Position numbers and translations under genes: made by a program. From the NCBI GenBank assembly GCA_005884685.1, contig VBAH01000028.1:186001-250000 (forward strand): a stretch of DNA of 64,000 bases. The letters are read 5' to 3'. Source of the stretch: Alphaproteobacteria bacterium. GTDB taxonomy: Bacteria > Pseudomonadota > Alphaproteobacteria > Rhizobiales > Xanthobacteraceae. Positions 27,194-38,322 of the stretch are shown here, piece by piece; the stretch's first letter is position 1; each line of letters opens with the position of its first letter. Under the pieces are notes generated by a model. It did not search any database. It was not told where the DNA came from and worked only from the letters and a program-made list of their open reading frames with translations.

Positions 27194-27658
27194 ATGGACG
27201 ATTCCCGCGAGATGGAGAGTTCGGTCAGGCAGATTTGGGCCGCCGAATCCTCCGCAGACGATCATTCCGGCGGAAAGGCTGCCTTCACGATCGGCGAGCT
27301 GTCACGAGAATTTGGCGTCACGTTGCGCGCATTGCGCTTCTATGAGAACAAGGGGTTGATCTCGCCGCAGCGCGACGGGCTGAACCGGCTCTATTCGCGC
27401 GGCGACCGCACGCGGCTTGCGTTGATTCTCAAGGGCAAGAAGCTTGGCTTCACCCTGAGCGAGATCCGCCAGATGATTGCCGTCGAGGAAGGCACTGCGG
27501 ATAGCAAGAGTCTGGCGCTCAGCCGCGAAAAATGCCTCGAACAGATCGAGCTGCTGCAGAAGCAGAAGGCCGAACTGGAAGAGGGGCTGAGCGAGCTGCA
27601 TCGCATCCACGCGCAGCTGGCGACCAAGGGCACCGAGAAGGATCGCCGCACCGGGTAG
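27194..27658 (+). CDS. MerR family transcriptional regulator
   Basis: A 154-aa regulator. An N-terminal extension of about 28 residues precedes a MerR winged HTH (FTIGELSREFGVTLRALRFYENKGL). The wing is RLYSRGDRTRL, and a dimerisation coiled coil (REKCLEQIELLQKQKAELEEGL) follows. There is no cysteine-rich metal loop, so it is of the small-molecule or metabolite class. It is most like the third MerR at 42384, sharing the EKCLEQI block and IH near the end. The target is unknown. Confidence 0.9.
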   Translation: MDDSREMESSVRQIWAAESSADDHSGGKAAFTIGELSREFGVTLRALRFYENKGLISPQRDGLNRLYSRGDRTRLALILKGKKLGFTLSEIRQMIAVEEGTADSKSLALSREKCLEQIELLQKQKAELEEGLSELHRIHAQLATKGTEKDRRTG

Positions 27659-27782
27659 CTCCGGACGCGGCGCCTTCGGGCGCGAAAACCTCGCAACATC
27701 GATGCAATAGCCGCCGTGCGGCCGGCCATCCGGGAACAATGCCGGGCCGGCACGGGGAGCCCAAATTTTTGCGCGACCTACC

Positions 27783-27798
27783 TTTACGTTTACGTAAA
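27783..27798. promoter_or_regulatory. Palindromic operator TTTACG-TTTA-CGTAAA (LiuR-type candidate)
   Basis: A perfect inverted repeat TTTACG/CGTAAA with 4 nt between lies 46 bp upstream of the GTG of the MerR gene that heads the acyl-CoA cluster. MerR regulators of the LiuR group control branched-chain amino-acid and fatty-acid degradation and bind ACGT-containing palindromes of this kind. The sequence is seen; the assignment is inferred. Confidence 0.6.
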
Positions 27799-27843
27799 CT
27801 AGATGTATGTACCCTGCGACCTCGCGCCGCCGGGATCTTTCGC

Positions 27844-28302
27844 GTGACCGAATTGGACCAATCCGAGCATCGCGTCTCCGATCTCGTCGGCGGCTTCGCG
27901 GCCGCGACGCCCGAGCGCGACATCTTCACGATCCGCGATCTCGCCCGGGAGTTCGGCGTCTCGGCGCGCACGCTGCGCTTCTACGAGGAGAAGGGTCTGC
28001 TCGATCCGGCGCGGCGTGGCGAGCAGCGGCTCTACACGCGGCGCGATCGCGCGCGACTCGCCTATGTGCTCGCCGGCAAGGCGGTCGGCTTCTCGCTCGA
28101 GGACGTGCGCGAGATGCTCGACCTCTATGATCTCGGCGATGGCGGCGTGACGCAGCTCAAGGTCGCGCTCGCGAAGTTCGGCGAGCGTATCGAACGGCTC
28201 GAGCGGCAGAAGGGCGACATCGACCGCGTCGTCGCCGAACTGACGCGCGCCAGTGATCTCATGAAAGCGAAGCTCGCGGCACGCGGGCGCGCCATCGACT
28301 AG
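27844..28302 (+). CDS. MerR family regulator heading the acyl-CoA degradation cluster
   Basis: A 152-aa regulator with [28 protein letters not shown], wing [11 protein letters not shown] and a C-terminal coiled coil ([22 protein letters not shown]). It matches the LiuR-like MerR proteins found in front of acyl-CoA dehydrogenase operons. The start is GTG at 27844; the frame is open further upstream but runs through the previous MerR gene and the operator. Only 17 bp separate it from the first acyl-CoA dehydrogenase. Autoregulation through the palindrome at 27783 is likely. Confidence 0.88.
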   Translation: MTELDQSEHRVSDLVGGFAAATPERDIFTIRDLAREFGVSARTLRFYEEKGLLDPARRGEQRLYTRRDRARLAYVLAGKAVGFSLEDVREMLDLYDLGDGGVTQLKVALAKFGERIERLERQKGDIDRVVAELTRASDLMKAKLAARGRAID

Positions 28303-28319
28303 ACGACCGGAGGGATCCC

Positions 28320-30113
28320 ATGCCGACCTACAAGGCGCCGATCGAGGACGTGAAGTTCCTGCTCAACGACGTGTTTCACATGGAGCGCTACGGCAACATG
28401 CCGGGCTTCGCCGATACCTCGCCCGACCTGGTCGCTGCGATCCTGGAGGAAGCCGCGAAGTTCGCCGAGGAAGTGCTCCAGCCGCTCAATCGCTCGGGCG
28501 ATCAGGAAGGCTGCACCCGCCATCCCGACGGCAGCGTGACCACGCCGCAGGGCTTCAGGCAAGCCTACCGCCAGATGATCGAGGGCGGCTGGGTCGGCAT
28601 CTCGGTGCCGACCGAGTACGGCGGGCAGGGCCTTCCCGCCACCATGACGATGATCGTCAACGAGATGCTCGCCTCGGCCAACATGGCGTTCGCGATGTAC
28701 CCGGGCCTCACCCAGGGCGCGATCGCGGCGCTGCTGCATCACGCGACCGAGGAGCAGAAGAAAACCTATCTGCCGAAGATGACGACCGGCGAATGGACCG
28801 GCACCATGAACCTGACCGAGCCGCATTGCGGCACGGATCTTGGGCTTCTGCGCGCCAAGGCGGTCCCGCAGGCGGACGGCTCCTACAGGATCACCGGCAC
28901 CAAGATTTTCATCTCGGCCGGCGAGCACGACATGTCGGAAAACATCATCCACCTTGTGCTCGCGCGCATCGAAGGCGCGCCCGAGGGCGTGAAGGGCATC
29001 TCGCTGTTCATCGTGCCGAAGTTCATGGTCGAGGCGGACGGCTCGGCCGGCGCGCGCAACTCGCTCTTGTGCGGCTCGATCGAGCACAAGATGGGCATTC
29101 ACGGCAATTCGACCTGCGTGATGAACTACGACGGTGCGACCGGCTGGCTGCTGGGCGAAGCCAACAAGGGCCTCCACGCCATGTTCACGATGATGAACGA
29201 GGCGCGGCTCGCGGTCGGCATGCAGGGCCTGTCGCAGTCCGAAGTCGCCTATCAGAACGCCGCGAACTACGCGCGCGAGCGCCTGCAGGGCCGCTCGATT
29301 TCCGGCGTGAAGGCGCCCGACAAGCCGGCCGATCCGATCATCGTGCACCCCGACATCCGCCGCGTGCTGATGTCGATCAAGTCGTTCAACGAGGCGGCGC
29401 GCGCCTTGATTCTCTGGACCGCCCTCAAGGGCGACGTGCAGCACCGCTCCGAGGACGGCAACGCGCGCCAGGCGGCCGAGGACCACGTGGGATTGATGAC
29501 GCCGGTGATCAAAGGCGTGATCACCGATAAGGGCTTCGACAATACCGTGATGGCGCAGCAGGTGTTCGGCGGCCACGGCTACATCGGCGAGCACGGCATG
29601 GAGCAGTTCGTGCGCGATGCGCGCATCGCGATGATCTACGAAGGCGCGAACGGCATCCAGGCGCTCGATCTGGTCGGCCGCAAGCTCGGCCGCGACGGCG
29701 GGCGCGCCATCACGGCGTTCTTCAAGGAGGTTTCCGAGTTCGTGAAGCAGAATTCCGAGGAGGCGATGAAGCCGTATGTCGCGCCGCTCGGCGAGGCGCT
29801 GGCGCAGCTGCAGCAGGCGACCATGTGGTTCATGCAGAACGCGCCGAAAAAACCGGACAATGCCGGCGCCGGCTCATCCGACTACATGCATCTCTTCGGG
29901 CTGGTCGCGCTCGCCTATATGTGGGCGCAGATGGCCAAGACCGCGCAGGAGAAGCTCAAGCAAGGCGCCAACGGCGCGGAAGAGCGCATGAAGGCGAAGC
30001 TCGTCACCGGCCGGTTCTTCATGGAGCGCGTGCTTCCGGAGACAGCCGCGCACCTCAAGCGCATCACCACCGGCGCCGACACCATGATGGCGCTGCCCGC
30101 GGAGGCGTTCTAG
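28320..30113 (+). CDS. Acyl-CoA dehydrogenase with extended C-terminal domain
   Basis: A 597-aa FAD flavoprotein that introduces the alpha-beta double bond in acyl-CoA. It has the N-terminal segment, the middle-domain motif [13 protein letters not shown], and the C-terminal helical domain with [14 protein letters not shown] and the catalytic-glutamate loop YEGANGIQA. About 150 further residues (the acyl-CoA dehydrogenase C-terminal-like extension of the long, FadE12-like type) follow. RBS GGAGG is about 8 nt upstream of the ATG. It is the first structural gene of the cluster and is followed after 3 bp by the GFA gene. Confidence 0.94.
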   Translation: MPTYKAPIEDVKFLLNDVFHMERYGNMPGFADTSPDLVAAILEEAAKFAEEVLQPLNRSGDQEGCTRHPDGSVTTPQGFRQAYRQMIEGGWVGISVPTEYGGQGLPATMTMIVNEMLASANMAFAMYPGLTQGAIAALLHHATEEQKKTYLPKMTTGEWTGTMNLTEPHCGTDLGLLRAKAVPQADGSYRITGTKIFISAGEHDMSENIIHLVLARIEGAPEGVKGISLFIVPKFMVEADGSAGARNSLLCGSIEHKMGIHGNSTCVMNYDGATGWLLGEANKGLHAMFTMMNEARLAVGMQGLSQSEVAYQNAANYARERLQGRSISGVKAPDKPADPIIVHPDIRRVLMSIKSFNEAARALILWTALKGDVQHRSEDGNARQAAEDHVGLMTPVIKGVITDKGFDNTVMAQQVFGGHGYIGEHGMEQFVRDARIAMIYEGANGIQALDLVGRKLGRDGGRAITAFFKEVSEFVKQNSEEAMKPYVAPLGEALAQLQQATMWFMQNAPKKPDNAGAGSSDYMHLFGLVALAYMWAQMAKTAQEKLKQGANGAEERMKAKLVTGRFFMERVLPETAAHLKRITTGADTMMALPAEAF

Positions 30114-30116
30114 CTC

Positions 30117-30560
30117 ATGGCTCATCTCACCGGCGGCTGCCAGTGCGGCGCGGTGCGCTACGAGTGGGTCGAGAGGCCGGCCTATTCGAGCGTGTGCTAT
30201 TGCCGCATGTGCCAGAAGGCCTCCGGCCAGCCGTTCATGGGATTGACCGGCGGCAGGCGCGAGCACCTGACGTGGACGCGCGGCGCACCCGCGATCTTCC
30301 GCTCCTCGAACCTGGTCGAGCGCGGCTTCTGCAAGGATTGCGGCACGCCGCTCACCTACGCGTTCGACGGCAGCGGCCGCATCAGCGTCGCGATCAACAG
30401 TCTCGACGATCCGGAAGCGATGCCGCCGGAGAAGCAGTACGGCACCGAGAGCAAGGTGTCGTGGCTCGACGGCATCCATGCGCTGCCGGCGCAGCGCACC
30501 GACGAGTGGATGGCCAAAGACAAAGCCGCGCAAATGGTCAACAATCAGCGCAGCGGATAA
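30117..30560 (+). CDS. GFA family zinc protein (glutathione-dependent formaldehyde-activating-like)
   Basis: A 147-aa protein with the GFA/Mss4 zinc ligands GGCQCGAVRY (Cys8, Cys10), CYCRMCQKASG (Cys27, Cys29, Cys32) and FCKDCGTPL (Cys72, Cys75). The family name derives from a glutathione-formaldehyde adduct enzyme, but most members are uncharacterised. Its placement between two acyl-CoA dehydrogenases, 3 bp after the first, implies a role connected with acyl-CoA oxidation or electrophile handling; this is inference. Confidence 0.88.
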   Translation: MAHLTGGCQCGAVRYEWVERPAYSSVCYCRMCQKASGQPFMGLTGGRREHLTWTRGAPAIFRSSNLVERGFCKDCGTPLTYAFDGSGRISVAINSLDDPEAMPPEKQYGTESKVSWLDGIHALPAQRTDEWMAKDKAAQMVNNQRSG

Positions 30561-30583
30561 GAAAAGACCCGAGGAGCGTCCGC

Positions 30584-31741
<1,158 letters not shown>

Positions 31742-31754
31742 CCACCCCTCTCGT

Positions 31755-31850
31755 GGTGGCCGGGCTTGTCCCGGCCACCCCGATCAGGGACGCACTGAAC
31801 AAAATCTATCGGGATCACCGGGTCACGGACCTTCGGTCCGGCCCGGTGAT
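31755..31850. repeat. Palindromic repeat pair between acyl-CoA dehydrogenase and thiolase
   Basis: Hairpin 1 is GGTGGCCGGG/CCCGGCCACC (31755-31779). Hairpin 2 has an outer stem ATCACCGGG/CCCGGTGAT (31814-31822, 31842-31850) and an inner CGGACC-TTC-GGTCCG (31826-31840). This is a dispersed rhizobial repeat type that splits the operon. Confidence 0.8.
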
Positions 31851-31873
31851 GACGAGAAAACGGAGCAAGTACT

Positions 31874-33082
31874 ATGACCGATGCATTCGTTTACGACACC
31901 GTGCGCACGCCGCGCGGCAAGGGCAAGGCCGACGGGTCGCTGCACGAGGTGACCGCGCTCAATCTTGCCACCCAGGCGCTCGGCGCGATCAAGGACCGCA
32001 ACCTCACCGATCCGTCGATCGTCGACGACGTGGTGCTCGGCTGCGTCGACCCGGCCGGCGAGGCGGGCGGCGACATCGCGCGGGCCGCGGCGCTGACCGC
32101 CGGCTACGGCAACACGGTCGCGGGCGTGCAGATCAACCGCTTCTGCGCCTCGGGCCTCGATGCGATCAACTTCGCCTCCGCGCAGGTGATGTCCGGCCAG
32201 CACGACATGACGATCGGCGGCGGCGTCGAATCGATGAGCCGGGTCGGCATGGGCGCCAGCGGGGGCGCCTGGCCGATGGACCCCGCGATCGCGGTCCCGA
32301 CCTATTTCCTGCCGCAGGGCATCTCGGCCGACGTGATCGCCACAAAGTATGGCTTCTCGCGCGACGATGTCGATGCCTACGCGGTCGAAAGCCAGAAGCG
32401 CTCGAAGGCTTCCTGGGACGCCGGCAACTTCAAGAACTCGGTGATCCCGGTGAAGGACGTGAACGGCATCACCATCCTCGCGCATGACGAGCACATGCGT
32501 CCGACCACGACGATGCAGTCGCTGGCGCAACTGCAGCCCTCGTTCGTGCAGATGGGCGAGATGTATGGCTTCGACGCGGTGGCGACGCAGGCCTATCCCG
32601 AGATGGAGACCGTGACGCATGTGCATCACGCCGGCAATTCGTCCGGCATCGTCGACGGCGCGGCCGCCGTGCTGATCGGCAACAAGGAGGCGGGCGCCAG
32701 GATCGGCAAGAAGCCGCGCGCGCGCGTCCGCGCGTTCGCCAATATCGGCTCCGAGCCGGCGATCATGCTGACCGGCCCGATCGACGTGACCAGGAAGGTG
32801 CTCGCCAAGGCCGGCATGAAAATCGAGGACATCGACCTGTTCGAGCTGAACGAGGCATTCGCGTCGGTCGTGCTGCGCTACATGCAGGCGCTGGACATTC
32901 CGCATGACAAGATCAACGTCGCGGGCGGCGCGATCGCGATGGGTCATCCGCTCGGCGCGACCGGCGCGATGATCTTCGGCACCGTGCTCGACGAGCTGGA
33001 ACGGCGCAACCTCAACACCGCGCTGGTGACGCTGTGCATCGGCGCCGGCATGGGCACCGCGACGATCATCGAGAGGGTGTAG
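31874..33082 (+). CDS. fadA: Acetyl-CoA C-acyltransferase (thiolase)
   Basis: A 402-aa thiolase that cleaves 3-ketoacyl-CoA in beta-oxidation. The nucleophile Cys91 sits in [12 protein letters not shown]. The catalytic His is in [15 protein letters not shown] and the second Cys in [16 protein letters not shown] is also present. The RBS is GGAG, 8 nt before the ATG. It is followed, after a repeat, by the cupin and the FadJ-type gene, so it acts as the partner thiolase. A biosynthetic acetoacetyl-CoA thiolase is less likely in this context. Confidence 0.93.
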   Translation: MTDAFVYDTVRTPRGKGKADGSLHEVTALNLATQALGAIKDRNLTDPSIVDDVVLGCVDPAGEAGGDIARAAALTAGYGNTVAGVQINRFCASGLDAINFASAQVMSGQHDMTIGGGVESMSRVGMGASGGAWPMDPAIAVPTYFLPQGISADVIATKYGFSRDDVDAYAVESQKRSKASWDAGNFKNSVIPVKDVNGITILAHDEHMRPTTTMQSLAQLQPSFVQMGEMYGFDAVATQAYPEMETVTHVHHAGNSSGIVDGAAAVLIGNKEAGARIGKKPRARVRAFANIGSEPAIMLTGPIDVTRKVLAKAGMKIEDIDLFELNEAFASVVLRYMQALDIPHDKINVAGGAIAMGHPLGATGAMIFGTVLDELERRNLNTALVTLCIGAGMGTATIIERV

Positions 33083-33084
33083 CT

Positions 33085-33201
33085 GTCATTCCGGGGCGCC
33101 GCGAAGCGGCGAGCCCGGAATCCATAAACACGAACCGAGCAATACTGTACCGCTTGTGGTTATAGATCCCGGACAATCGCTTTGCCGATTTCCGGGATGA
33201 C
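33085..33201. repeat. MITE-like composite inverted repeat, copy 1
   Basis: Outer arms begin GTCATTCCGGGG and end in a degraded TTTCCGGGATGAC. An internal palindrome (GGCGCCGCGAAGCGGCG) is followed by CCCGGAATCCATAA. Copies 2 and 3 are at 38698-38834 and 60634-60761. It is non-coding. Confidence 0.85.
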
Positions 33202-33222
33202 AAGCGGGGAGCGACGAGACGA

Positions 33223-33684
33223 ATGCCCAAGATCGACATCAGCACGCTCGAAACCCGCATCGGCTCGCCGAACTATCCGGCTGCGTTCCGCCCGGCCTGC
33301 GCGGGCCGCCGCAAGACCGCGCTGGGCAATGCGGCGGGGCTCACGCAGTTCGGCGTGAACCTGACCAGGCTCGAGCCGGGCGCCGCCACATCGATCCGTC
33401 ACTGGCACGAGCAGGAGGACGAGTTCGTCTACATCCTGCAGGGCGAGTGCGTGATGATCGAAGACGAGGGCGAGACGATCCTGAAGGGCGGCGACTGCGC
33501 GGGCTGGAAGGCCAACGTGCCGAACGGCCACTGTATCGTGAACCGCTCGACCGCGGATGTGCTGCTGCTCGAAATCGGAACGCGCGCGCCGAGCGAACGC
33601 GCGCACTATCCCGGCTCGGACCTGAAATTCGAACGCGATGGAACGACCGTTCGCGTTCTCCATGTCAACGGCGTGCCGTACTGA
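33223..33684 (+). CDS. Cupin domain protein
   Basis: A 153-aa single cupin. Motif 1 is IRHWHEQEDEFVYILQGE, with His and Glu metal ligands; motif 2 covers GGDCAGWKANVPNGHCIVN. It is probably a small beta-barrel metal-binding protein of unknown substrate, often annotated as a mannose-6-phosphate isomerase-like cupin. Its position between thiolase and the FadJ-type gene, same strand with a 29-bp gap downstream, suggests cotranscription with the latter. Confidence 0.85.
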   Translation: MPKIDISTLETRIGSPNYPAAFRPACAGRRKTALGNAAGLTQFGVNLTRLEPGAATSIRHWHEQEDEFVYILQGECVMIEDEGETILKGGDCAGWKANVPNGHCIVNRSTADVLLLEIGTRAPSERAHYPGSDLKFERDGTTVRVLHVNGVPY

Positions 33685-33713
33685 GCCGCCCTTCATTTCC
33701 AAGGAGACTACCG

Positions 33714-35921
33714 ATGGCCAATTTCAAGTTCGACGTCGATGCCGAGGGCATCGCGCTGATCACCTGGGACATGCCGGGCAAGACCATGAACGTGATCGAC
33801 ACCTCGGTCATGGCCGAGCTCGACACGCTGGTCGACAAGGTCGCCGCCGATGCGGCGATCAAGGGCGCGGTGGTCACCTCCGGCAAGGACACGTTCGGCG
33901 GCGGCGCCGACCTCACGATGCTGGAGAAGCAGCGCACCGACTACATGACGATTCTGAAAGCAAAGGGCGAGGAAGCCGCGAACCAGATGGTGTTCGAGTT
34001 TTCGCGCCGTCTCTCGCTGATTTATCGCAAGCTGGAAACCTCCGGCAAGCCGTGGGTGGCGGCGCTCAACGGCACCGCGATGGGCGGCTGCTTCGAGCTC
34101 GCGCTCGCCTGCCATCACCGCATCGCGGCCGACAATCCGAAGACGCGGCTCGGCCTGCCCGAGATCAAGGTCGGGCTGTTCCCCGGCGCCGGCGGGACGC
34201 AGCGCATCGCGCGCATGATGGCGACCGCCGACGCGCTGCAGTTCCTGCTCAAGGGTGACCAGATCCGGCTCGACCGCGCCAAGACCATGAAGCTCGTCGA
34301 CACCATCGTGCCGGCCGCCGACCTTGTGAGCGCGGCGAAGACCTGGATCAAGACCGCGCCGAAGGTAAAGCAGCCGTGGGACGTCGACGGCTTCAAGCTG
34401 CCTGGCGGCCCGGTGTGGTCGAAGATGGGCATGATGACGTGGCCGGCCGCGAACGCGCTCTACCGCAAGGAGACGCAGGACAATTATCCGGCCGCGCGCG
34501 CGATCATGTCGAGCGTGTTCGAGGGCCTGCAGGTGCCGTTCGACACCGCGCTGCGCATCGAGTCGCGCTATTTCGCCAAAATCGTGCGCTCGCCGGAAGC
34601 CGCCGCGATGATCCGCTCGCTGTTCGTCTCGATGCAGGAGCTGAACAAGGGCGCGCGCCGCCCGGCGAGCCAGCCGCAGACCTCGCTCAGAAAAATCGGC
34701 GTGATCGGCGCCGGCCTGATGGGCGCGGGCATCGCCTATGTGTCGGCGCAGGCCGGGCTCGAGGTGGTGCTGATCGATCGCGACCAGGAGGCGGCCGACA
34801 AGGGCAAGGCCTATTCGGCGAACCTGATGGCGGGACAGATCAAGCGCGGCCGCGCCAAACAGGACGATGCCGACGCGTTGCTTGCGCGCATCACGCCGAC
34901 GCCGGACTACAACGCGCTGAAAGGCGTCGACCTCGTGATCGAGGCCGTGTTCGAGGACCGCAAGGTGAAGGCCGAGGCGACCGCGAAGGCGCAGGCCGTC
35001 GTCGGCGACACGATCGTGTTCGGCTCGAACACCTCGACTTTGCCGATCACGTCGCTCGCCGAGCAGTCGAAAGACCCCAAGAACTTCATCGGCATCCATT
35101 TCTTCTCGCCGGTCGACAAGATGATGCTGGTCGAGATCATCATGGGCGAGAAGACCGCCGATCCGGCGCTCGCGGTCGCGCTCGATTACGTGCGCGCGAT
35201 CCGCAAGACGCCGATCGTGGTGAACGATTCGCGCGGCTTCTACACCTCGCGCGTGGTCGGCACCTACATCCGCGAAGGCCACCTGATGCTGACCGAAGGC
35301 GTGCCGGCCGCGATGATCGAGAACGTCGGCCGCATGGCCGGCATGCCGGTCGGGCCGCTCTCGCTCAACGACGAAGTCGCGGTCGATCTCGCGTGGAAGA
35401 TCCTCAAGGCCACCGAAGCCGACCTCGGCGCCAAGGCGATCGACCCGCGCCAGAAGTCGCTGCTCGAAGAGATGGTGGAGAAGCGCGGCCGCTATGGGCG
35501 CAAGAACGCCAAGGGCTTCTACGACTATCCGCAGTCCGGCCCGAAGCGGCTGTGGCCCGGCCTCGCCGAATTGCAGAAGGAGAAGCTCGATCCCGACACG
35601 ATCGACGTGGCCGAGCTGAAGCATCGCCTGCTCGCGATCCAGGCGTTGGAAACCGCGCGCTGCTTCGAGGAAGGCGTGCTCACCGACGTGCGCGAGGCCG
35701 ACGTCGGCTCGATCCTCGGCTTCGGCTATGCGCCCTATTCGGGCGGCACGCTTTCCTACATCGACATGATGGGCACGAAGTCGTTCGTCGCGCTGTGCGA
35801 GCGGCTCGCACAGAAGTACGGCGAACGTTTTGCGCCGAACAAGCTGCTGGTCGAGATGGCGCAAAAGGGCGAGAGCTTCTACGGCCGCTTTGCCCCGAAG
35901 CGGCAGAAGCAGGCAGCTTAG
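33714..35921 (+). CDS. fadJ: Bifunctional enoyl-CoA hydratase / 3-hydroxyacyl-CoA dehydrogenase
   Basis: A 735-aa multifunctional beta-oxidation enzyme. The N-terminal crotonase domain (about 1-300) has both catalytic glutamates in GGCFELALACHH and GLPEIKVGLFPGAGGTQR. The NAD-binding domain starts at IGVIGAGLMGAGIAYVSAQ (about 325), with catalytic His in GIHFFSPVDKMMLVEII. Two 3HCDH C-terminal domains follow. ATG at 33714 has AAGGAGA 6 nt upstream. With fadA it would form the trifunctional-type complex. It closes the beta-oxidation cluster. Confidence 0.95.
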   Translation: MANFKFDVDAEGIALITWDMPGKTMNVIDTSVMAELDTLVDKVAADAAIKGAVVTSGKDTFGGGADLTMLEKQRTDYMTILKAKGEEAANQMVFEFSRRLSLIYRKLETSGKPWVAALNGTAMGGCFELALACHHRIAADNPKTRLGLPEIKVGLFPGAGGTQRIARMMATADALQFLLKGDQIRLDRAKTMKLVDTIVPAADLVSAAKTWIKTAPKVKQPWDVDGFKLPGGPVWSKMGMMTWPAANALYRKETQDNYPAARAIMSSVFEGLQVPFDTALRIESRYFAKIVRSPEAAAMIRSLFVSMQELNKGARRPASQPQTSLRKIGVIGAGLMGAGIAYVSAQAGLEVVLIDRDQEAADKGKAYSANLMAGQIKRGRAKQDDADALLARITPTPDYNALKGVDLVIEAVFEDRKVKAEATAKAQAVVGDTIVFGSNTSTLPITSLAEQSKDPKNFIGIHFFSPVDKMMLVEIIMGEKTADPALAVALDYVRAIRKTPIVVNDSRGFYTSRVVGTYIREGHLMLTEGVPAAMIENVGRMAGMPVGPLSLNDEVAVDLAWKILKATEADLGAKAIDPRQKSLLEEMVEKRGRYGRKNAKGFYDYPQSGPKRLWPGLAELQKEKLDPDTIDVAELKHRLLAIQALETARCFEEGVLTDVREADVGSILGFGYAPYSGGTLSYIDMMGTKSFVALCERLAQKYGERFAPNKLLVEMAQKGESFYGRFAPKRQKQAA

Positions 35922-35931
35922 TTTTCCGCTC

Positions 35932-35997
35932 ATGCCCGCGAAGCGGGCATCCAGCACGTTTCACGTCATGAACCTGGGTCCCCGCTTTCGCGGGGAC
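35932..35997. repeat. Paired palindromic intergenic repeat
   Basis: The same two-hairpin element as at 7022-7081: ATGCCCGC/GCGGGCAT (loop GAA-like, one base shorter) then GTCCCCGC-TTTC-GCGGGGAC (35978-35997). The spacer between hairpins differs in sequence and length, as expected for an element conserved in structure only. Confidence 0.85.
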
Positions 35998-36073
35998 GAG
36001 CGGCTTGTTGTGCCGGTGTGCCTCGCAATATCCTCCGTTCAACCAACGCGAAACTTCAAGGGACGGACTCCGC

Positions 36074-37684
36074 ATGCACACCCGCACCGCCGACTATGTC
36101 GTCATCGGGGCCGGCTCGGCCGGCGCCGCGCTGGCGAACCGCCTGACCGAGAACGGCCGCCATCAGGTGCTGCTGCTGGAAGCCGGCGGAGAGACGCATC
36201 CGCTCTCGCGCGTGCCGGTGAGCTTCGCGAAGTTCATCAACCGGCCCGGCGTCAACTGGCTCTACGCCTCCGAGCCCGAGCCCGCGACCGGCGGGAGACA
36301 TATCCCGGTGCCGCGGGGAAAAATGCTCGGCGGCTCGAGCGCGATCAACGGCATGGTGTGGGTGCGCGGTCAGCGCCAGGACTACGACCACTGGGCGCAG
36401 CTCGGAAACCGCGGCTGGAGCTGGCACGACGTGCTGCCCGTGTTCAAAGGCATCGAGAGCTATCGCGGCGGCTCGGACGAATTGCGCGGGCGCAGCGGCC
36501 CGCTCACGGTCACCGACAGCGACGAGAGCGGCCCGCTCTACGACAGCTTCTTTGCGGCCGCCGCGAGCATCGGCATCCCGCGCAATCCCGACTACAACAG
36601 CGGAGAGCAGGAAGGCATTGCGATGACGCAAGCCTCGATCAGCGGCGGTTTCCGCAATTCGACCGCGCGCGTCTATCTCGATCCGGCGCGCGCGCGGCGC
36701 AACTTCCGCGTCGAGACCGGCGCGCACGCGCAAAGCCTGCTGTTCGAAGGCACGCGCTGCGTCGGCGTGCGCTACACCATGCAGGGCGCCCAGTTCGAGG
36801 CGCGTGCGGCGCGCGAGGTGATCGTGTCGGCCGGCTCGATCGCTTCGCCGCAACTCTTGGAGCTCTCCGGCATCGGGCAGGCGGAGCGCCTGAAAGGCCT
36901 CGGCATCAAGGTCGTGCACGACCTGCCCGGTGTCGGCGAAAACCTGCGCGACCACTGGTCGCCGCGCATGAAGTGGCGCGTCGGCCGCCACGGCGTGACC
37001 TTCAACGAGCGCGCGCGCGGCCTGCGCGCCCTCGGCCAGGGGCTGCTTTACATCACACAGCGCAGGGGTTTTCTCAGCCATCCGGCGTCGCCGATGCGCG
37101 CGTTCGTCAAGACGCGCGAGGGGCTCGACAGCCCGGACGCCATGCTGGCGATCCAGCCGATGCTGGTCACGCCGGCGGTGAAGATCGCCAAAGAGCCCGG
37201 CATCACTATCATCGCGCACCAGATGCGCCCGGAGAGCCGCGGCTCGATCCACATCAGAAGCGCGGATGCGCGTGAGCCGCCCGCGATCCGCTTCAATTTC
37301 CTCTCCGAGAGCATCGACCGCGACTGCCTGCTCGCCGCGATGCGCATCACGCGCCGGCTGATGCAGGCGCCGGCGCTGGCCTGGGTCGAGCCGGACGAGT
37401 TCGGGCCAGGACCGCAGGCGCAAACGGACGAGGAGCTCATCGATTACTGCACGCGCACCGCGGAGACGACCTATCATCCGGTCGGCACCTGCCGCATGGG
37501 CTCCGACGCAAACGCGGTGGTCGACGACCAGCTGCGCGTGCGCGGCATCGCCGGCTTGCGCGTCGCCGACGCCTCGATCATGCCGACGCTCACCTCGGGC
37601 AACACCAACGCGCCGAGCATCATGATCGGCGAGAAATGCGCGCGCATGGTGCTCGCCGCGGCCGCGCAGAAGGCCGCGGCTTGA
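36074..37684 (+). CDS. GMC family FAD-dependent oxidoreductase (choline dehydrogenase-like)
   Basis: A 536-aa flavoenzyme with the Rossmann motif VVIGAGSAGAALANRL (9-24). The GMC signature 1 is RGKMLGGSSAINGMVWVRG and signature 2 is SAGSIASPQLLELSGIG. The catalytic His468 is in YHPVGTCRMG, and TSGNTNAPSIMIGEKCA lies at the end. It oxidises a primary or secondary alcohol; substrate cannot be read from sequence. ATG at 36074 is used because the preceding in-frame codons lie in repeat-adjacent DNA and the FAD motif starts nine residues in. Confidence 0.92.
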   Translation: MHTRTADYVVIGAGSAGAALANRLTENGRHQVLLLEAGGETHPLSRVPVSFAKFINRPGVNWLYASEPEPATGGRHIPVPRGKMLGGSSAINGMVWVRGQRQDYDHWAQLGNRGWSWHDVLPVFKGIESYRGGSDELRGRSGPLTVTDSDESGPLYDSFFAAAASIGIPRNPDYNSGEQEGIAMTQASISGGFRNSTARVYLDPARARRNFRVETGAHAQSLLFEGTRCVGVRYTMQGAQFEARAAREVIVSAGSIASPQLLELSGIGQAERLKGLGIKVVHDLPGVGENLRDHWSPRMKWRVGRHGVTFNERARGLRALGQGLLYITQRRGFLSHPASPMRAFVKTREGLDSPDAMLAIQPMLVTPAVKIAKEPGITIIAHQMRPESRGSIHIRSADAREPPAIRFNFLSESIDRDCLLAAMRITRRLMQAPALAWVEPDEFGPGPQAQTDEELIDYCTRTAETTYHPVGTCRMGSDANAVVDDQLRVRGIAGLRVADASIMPTLTSGNTNAPSIMIGEKCARMVLAAAAQKAAA

Positions 37685-37708
37685 CGCGCCGCGGCGCTCT
37701 CCATCTTT

Positions 37709-37766
37709 CCTCTCCGCCTGCGGGAGAGGGTGCCGGGGACCGCAGGTCCGAGAGGCGGGTGAGGGC
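37709..37766. repeat. CCTCTCC/GGAGAGG palindromic repeat
   Basis: Hairpin CCTCTCC-N5-GGGAGAGG is followed by a second stem (GGACCGCAGGTCC) and a GGCGGGTGAGGG tail. This is a common dispersed element of rhizobial genomes, situated between the GMC and DoxX genes. Confidence 0.75.
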
Positions 37767-37781
37767 TGATAGGGGGACGCC

Positions 37782-38219
37782 ATGAAATCCGCACGCACGC
37801 CGGACTTCACGCCCTGGCAGAGCTTCCTCCTGCTCGCCGGCCGCGTGCTGATGGGCTGGATCTTTGTCGAGAGCGGCTTCCGCAAGCTCATCGGCATGGA
37901 CGGCTTCATCACCAGCCTGACGAACCGGCGCGTCCCCTATGCGAGCGTGCTCGGCTGGATCGGCGCCGCGGTCGAATTCTTCGGCGGCATCGCGATCCTG
38001 CTCGGCGCGTGGACGCGCTGCGCCGCGCTCGCGATGATCGTGTTCGTCATCATCGCGACGCTGATCGGCCACCGCTACTGGGAGATCACCGAGCCCGCCG
38101 CGCGCCGGGCGCAGCAGAGCCATTTCTGGAAGAACGTGACGATCATCGGCGGGTTCATGCTGATGCTGGTGACGGGGGCAGGACGGTGGTCGGTGGATGG
38201 GTGGCGCCGGAGACGCTAG
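37782..38219 (+). CDS. DoxX family membrane protein
   Basis: A 145-aa protein with four hydrophobic segments (about 11-30, 53-75, 80-100, 117-135). It shows the DoxX opening LLAGRVLMGWIFVESGFRKLIGM and the PYASVLGWIGAAVEFFGG block. DoxX proteins are linked to quinone or thiosulfate redox and oxidative stress complexes, but the role is often unknown. It lies downstream of the GMC oxidoreductase with a repeat between. Confidence 0.85.
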   Translation: MKSARTPDFTPWQSFLLLAGRVLMGWIFVESGFRKLIGMDGFITSLTNRRVPYASVLGWIGAAVEFFGGIAILLGAWTRCAALAMIVFVIIATLIGHRYWEITEPAARRAQQSHFWKNVTIIGGFMLMLVTGAGRWSVDGWRRRR

Positions 38220-38233
38220 AGGCCTCCAACCCC

Positions 38234-38322
38234 GTAGCCCGGATTGAGCACAGCGAAATCCGGGGTGGGTTTCGCCCGCGGTCACGCTGATCCCGGATTG
38301 CGCTTCGCTTCATCCGGGCTAC
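38234..38322. repeat. GTAGCCCGGA composite inverted repeat
   Basis: The outer arms GTAGCCCGGAT and ATCCGGGCTAC are perfect. Inside each half sits a sub-palindrome (CCGGATT...AATCCGG and TCCCGGATTGCGC...ATCCGGG). It is an 89-bp mobile-looking non-coding element. Confidence 0.8.

Noticed and set aside
33708-35957. 749-codon frame opposite the fadJ-type gene
   Set aside because: A shadow of a gene with intact crotonase and dehydrogenase motifs.
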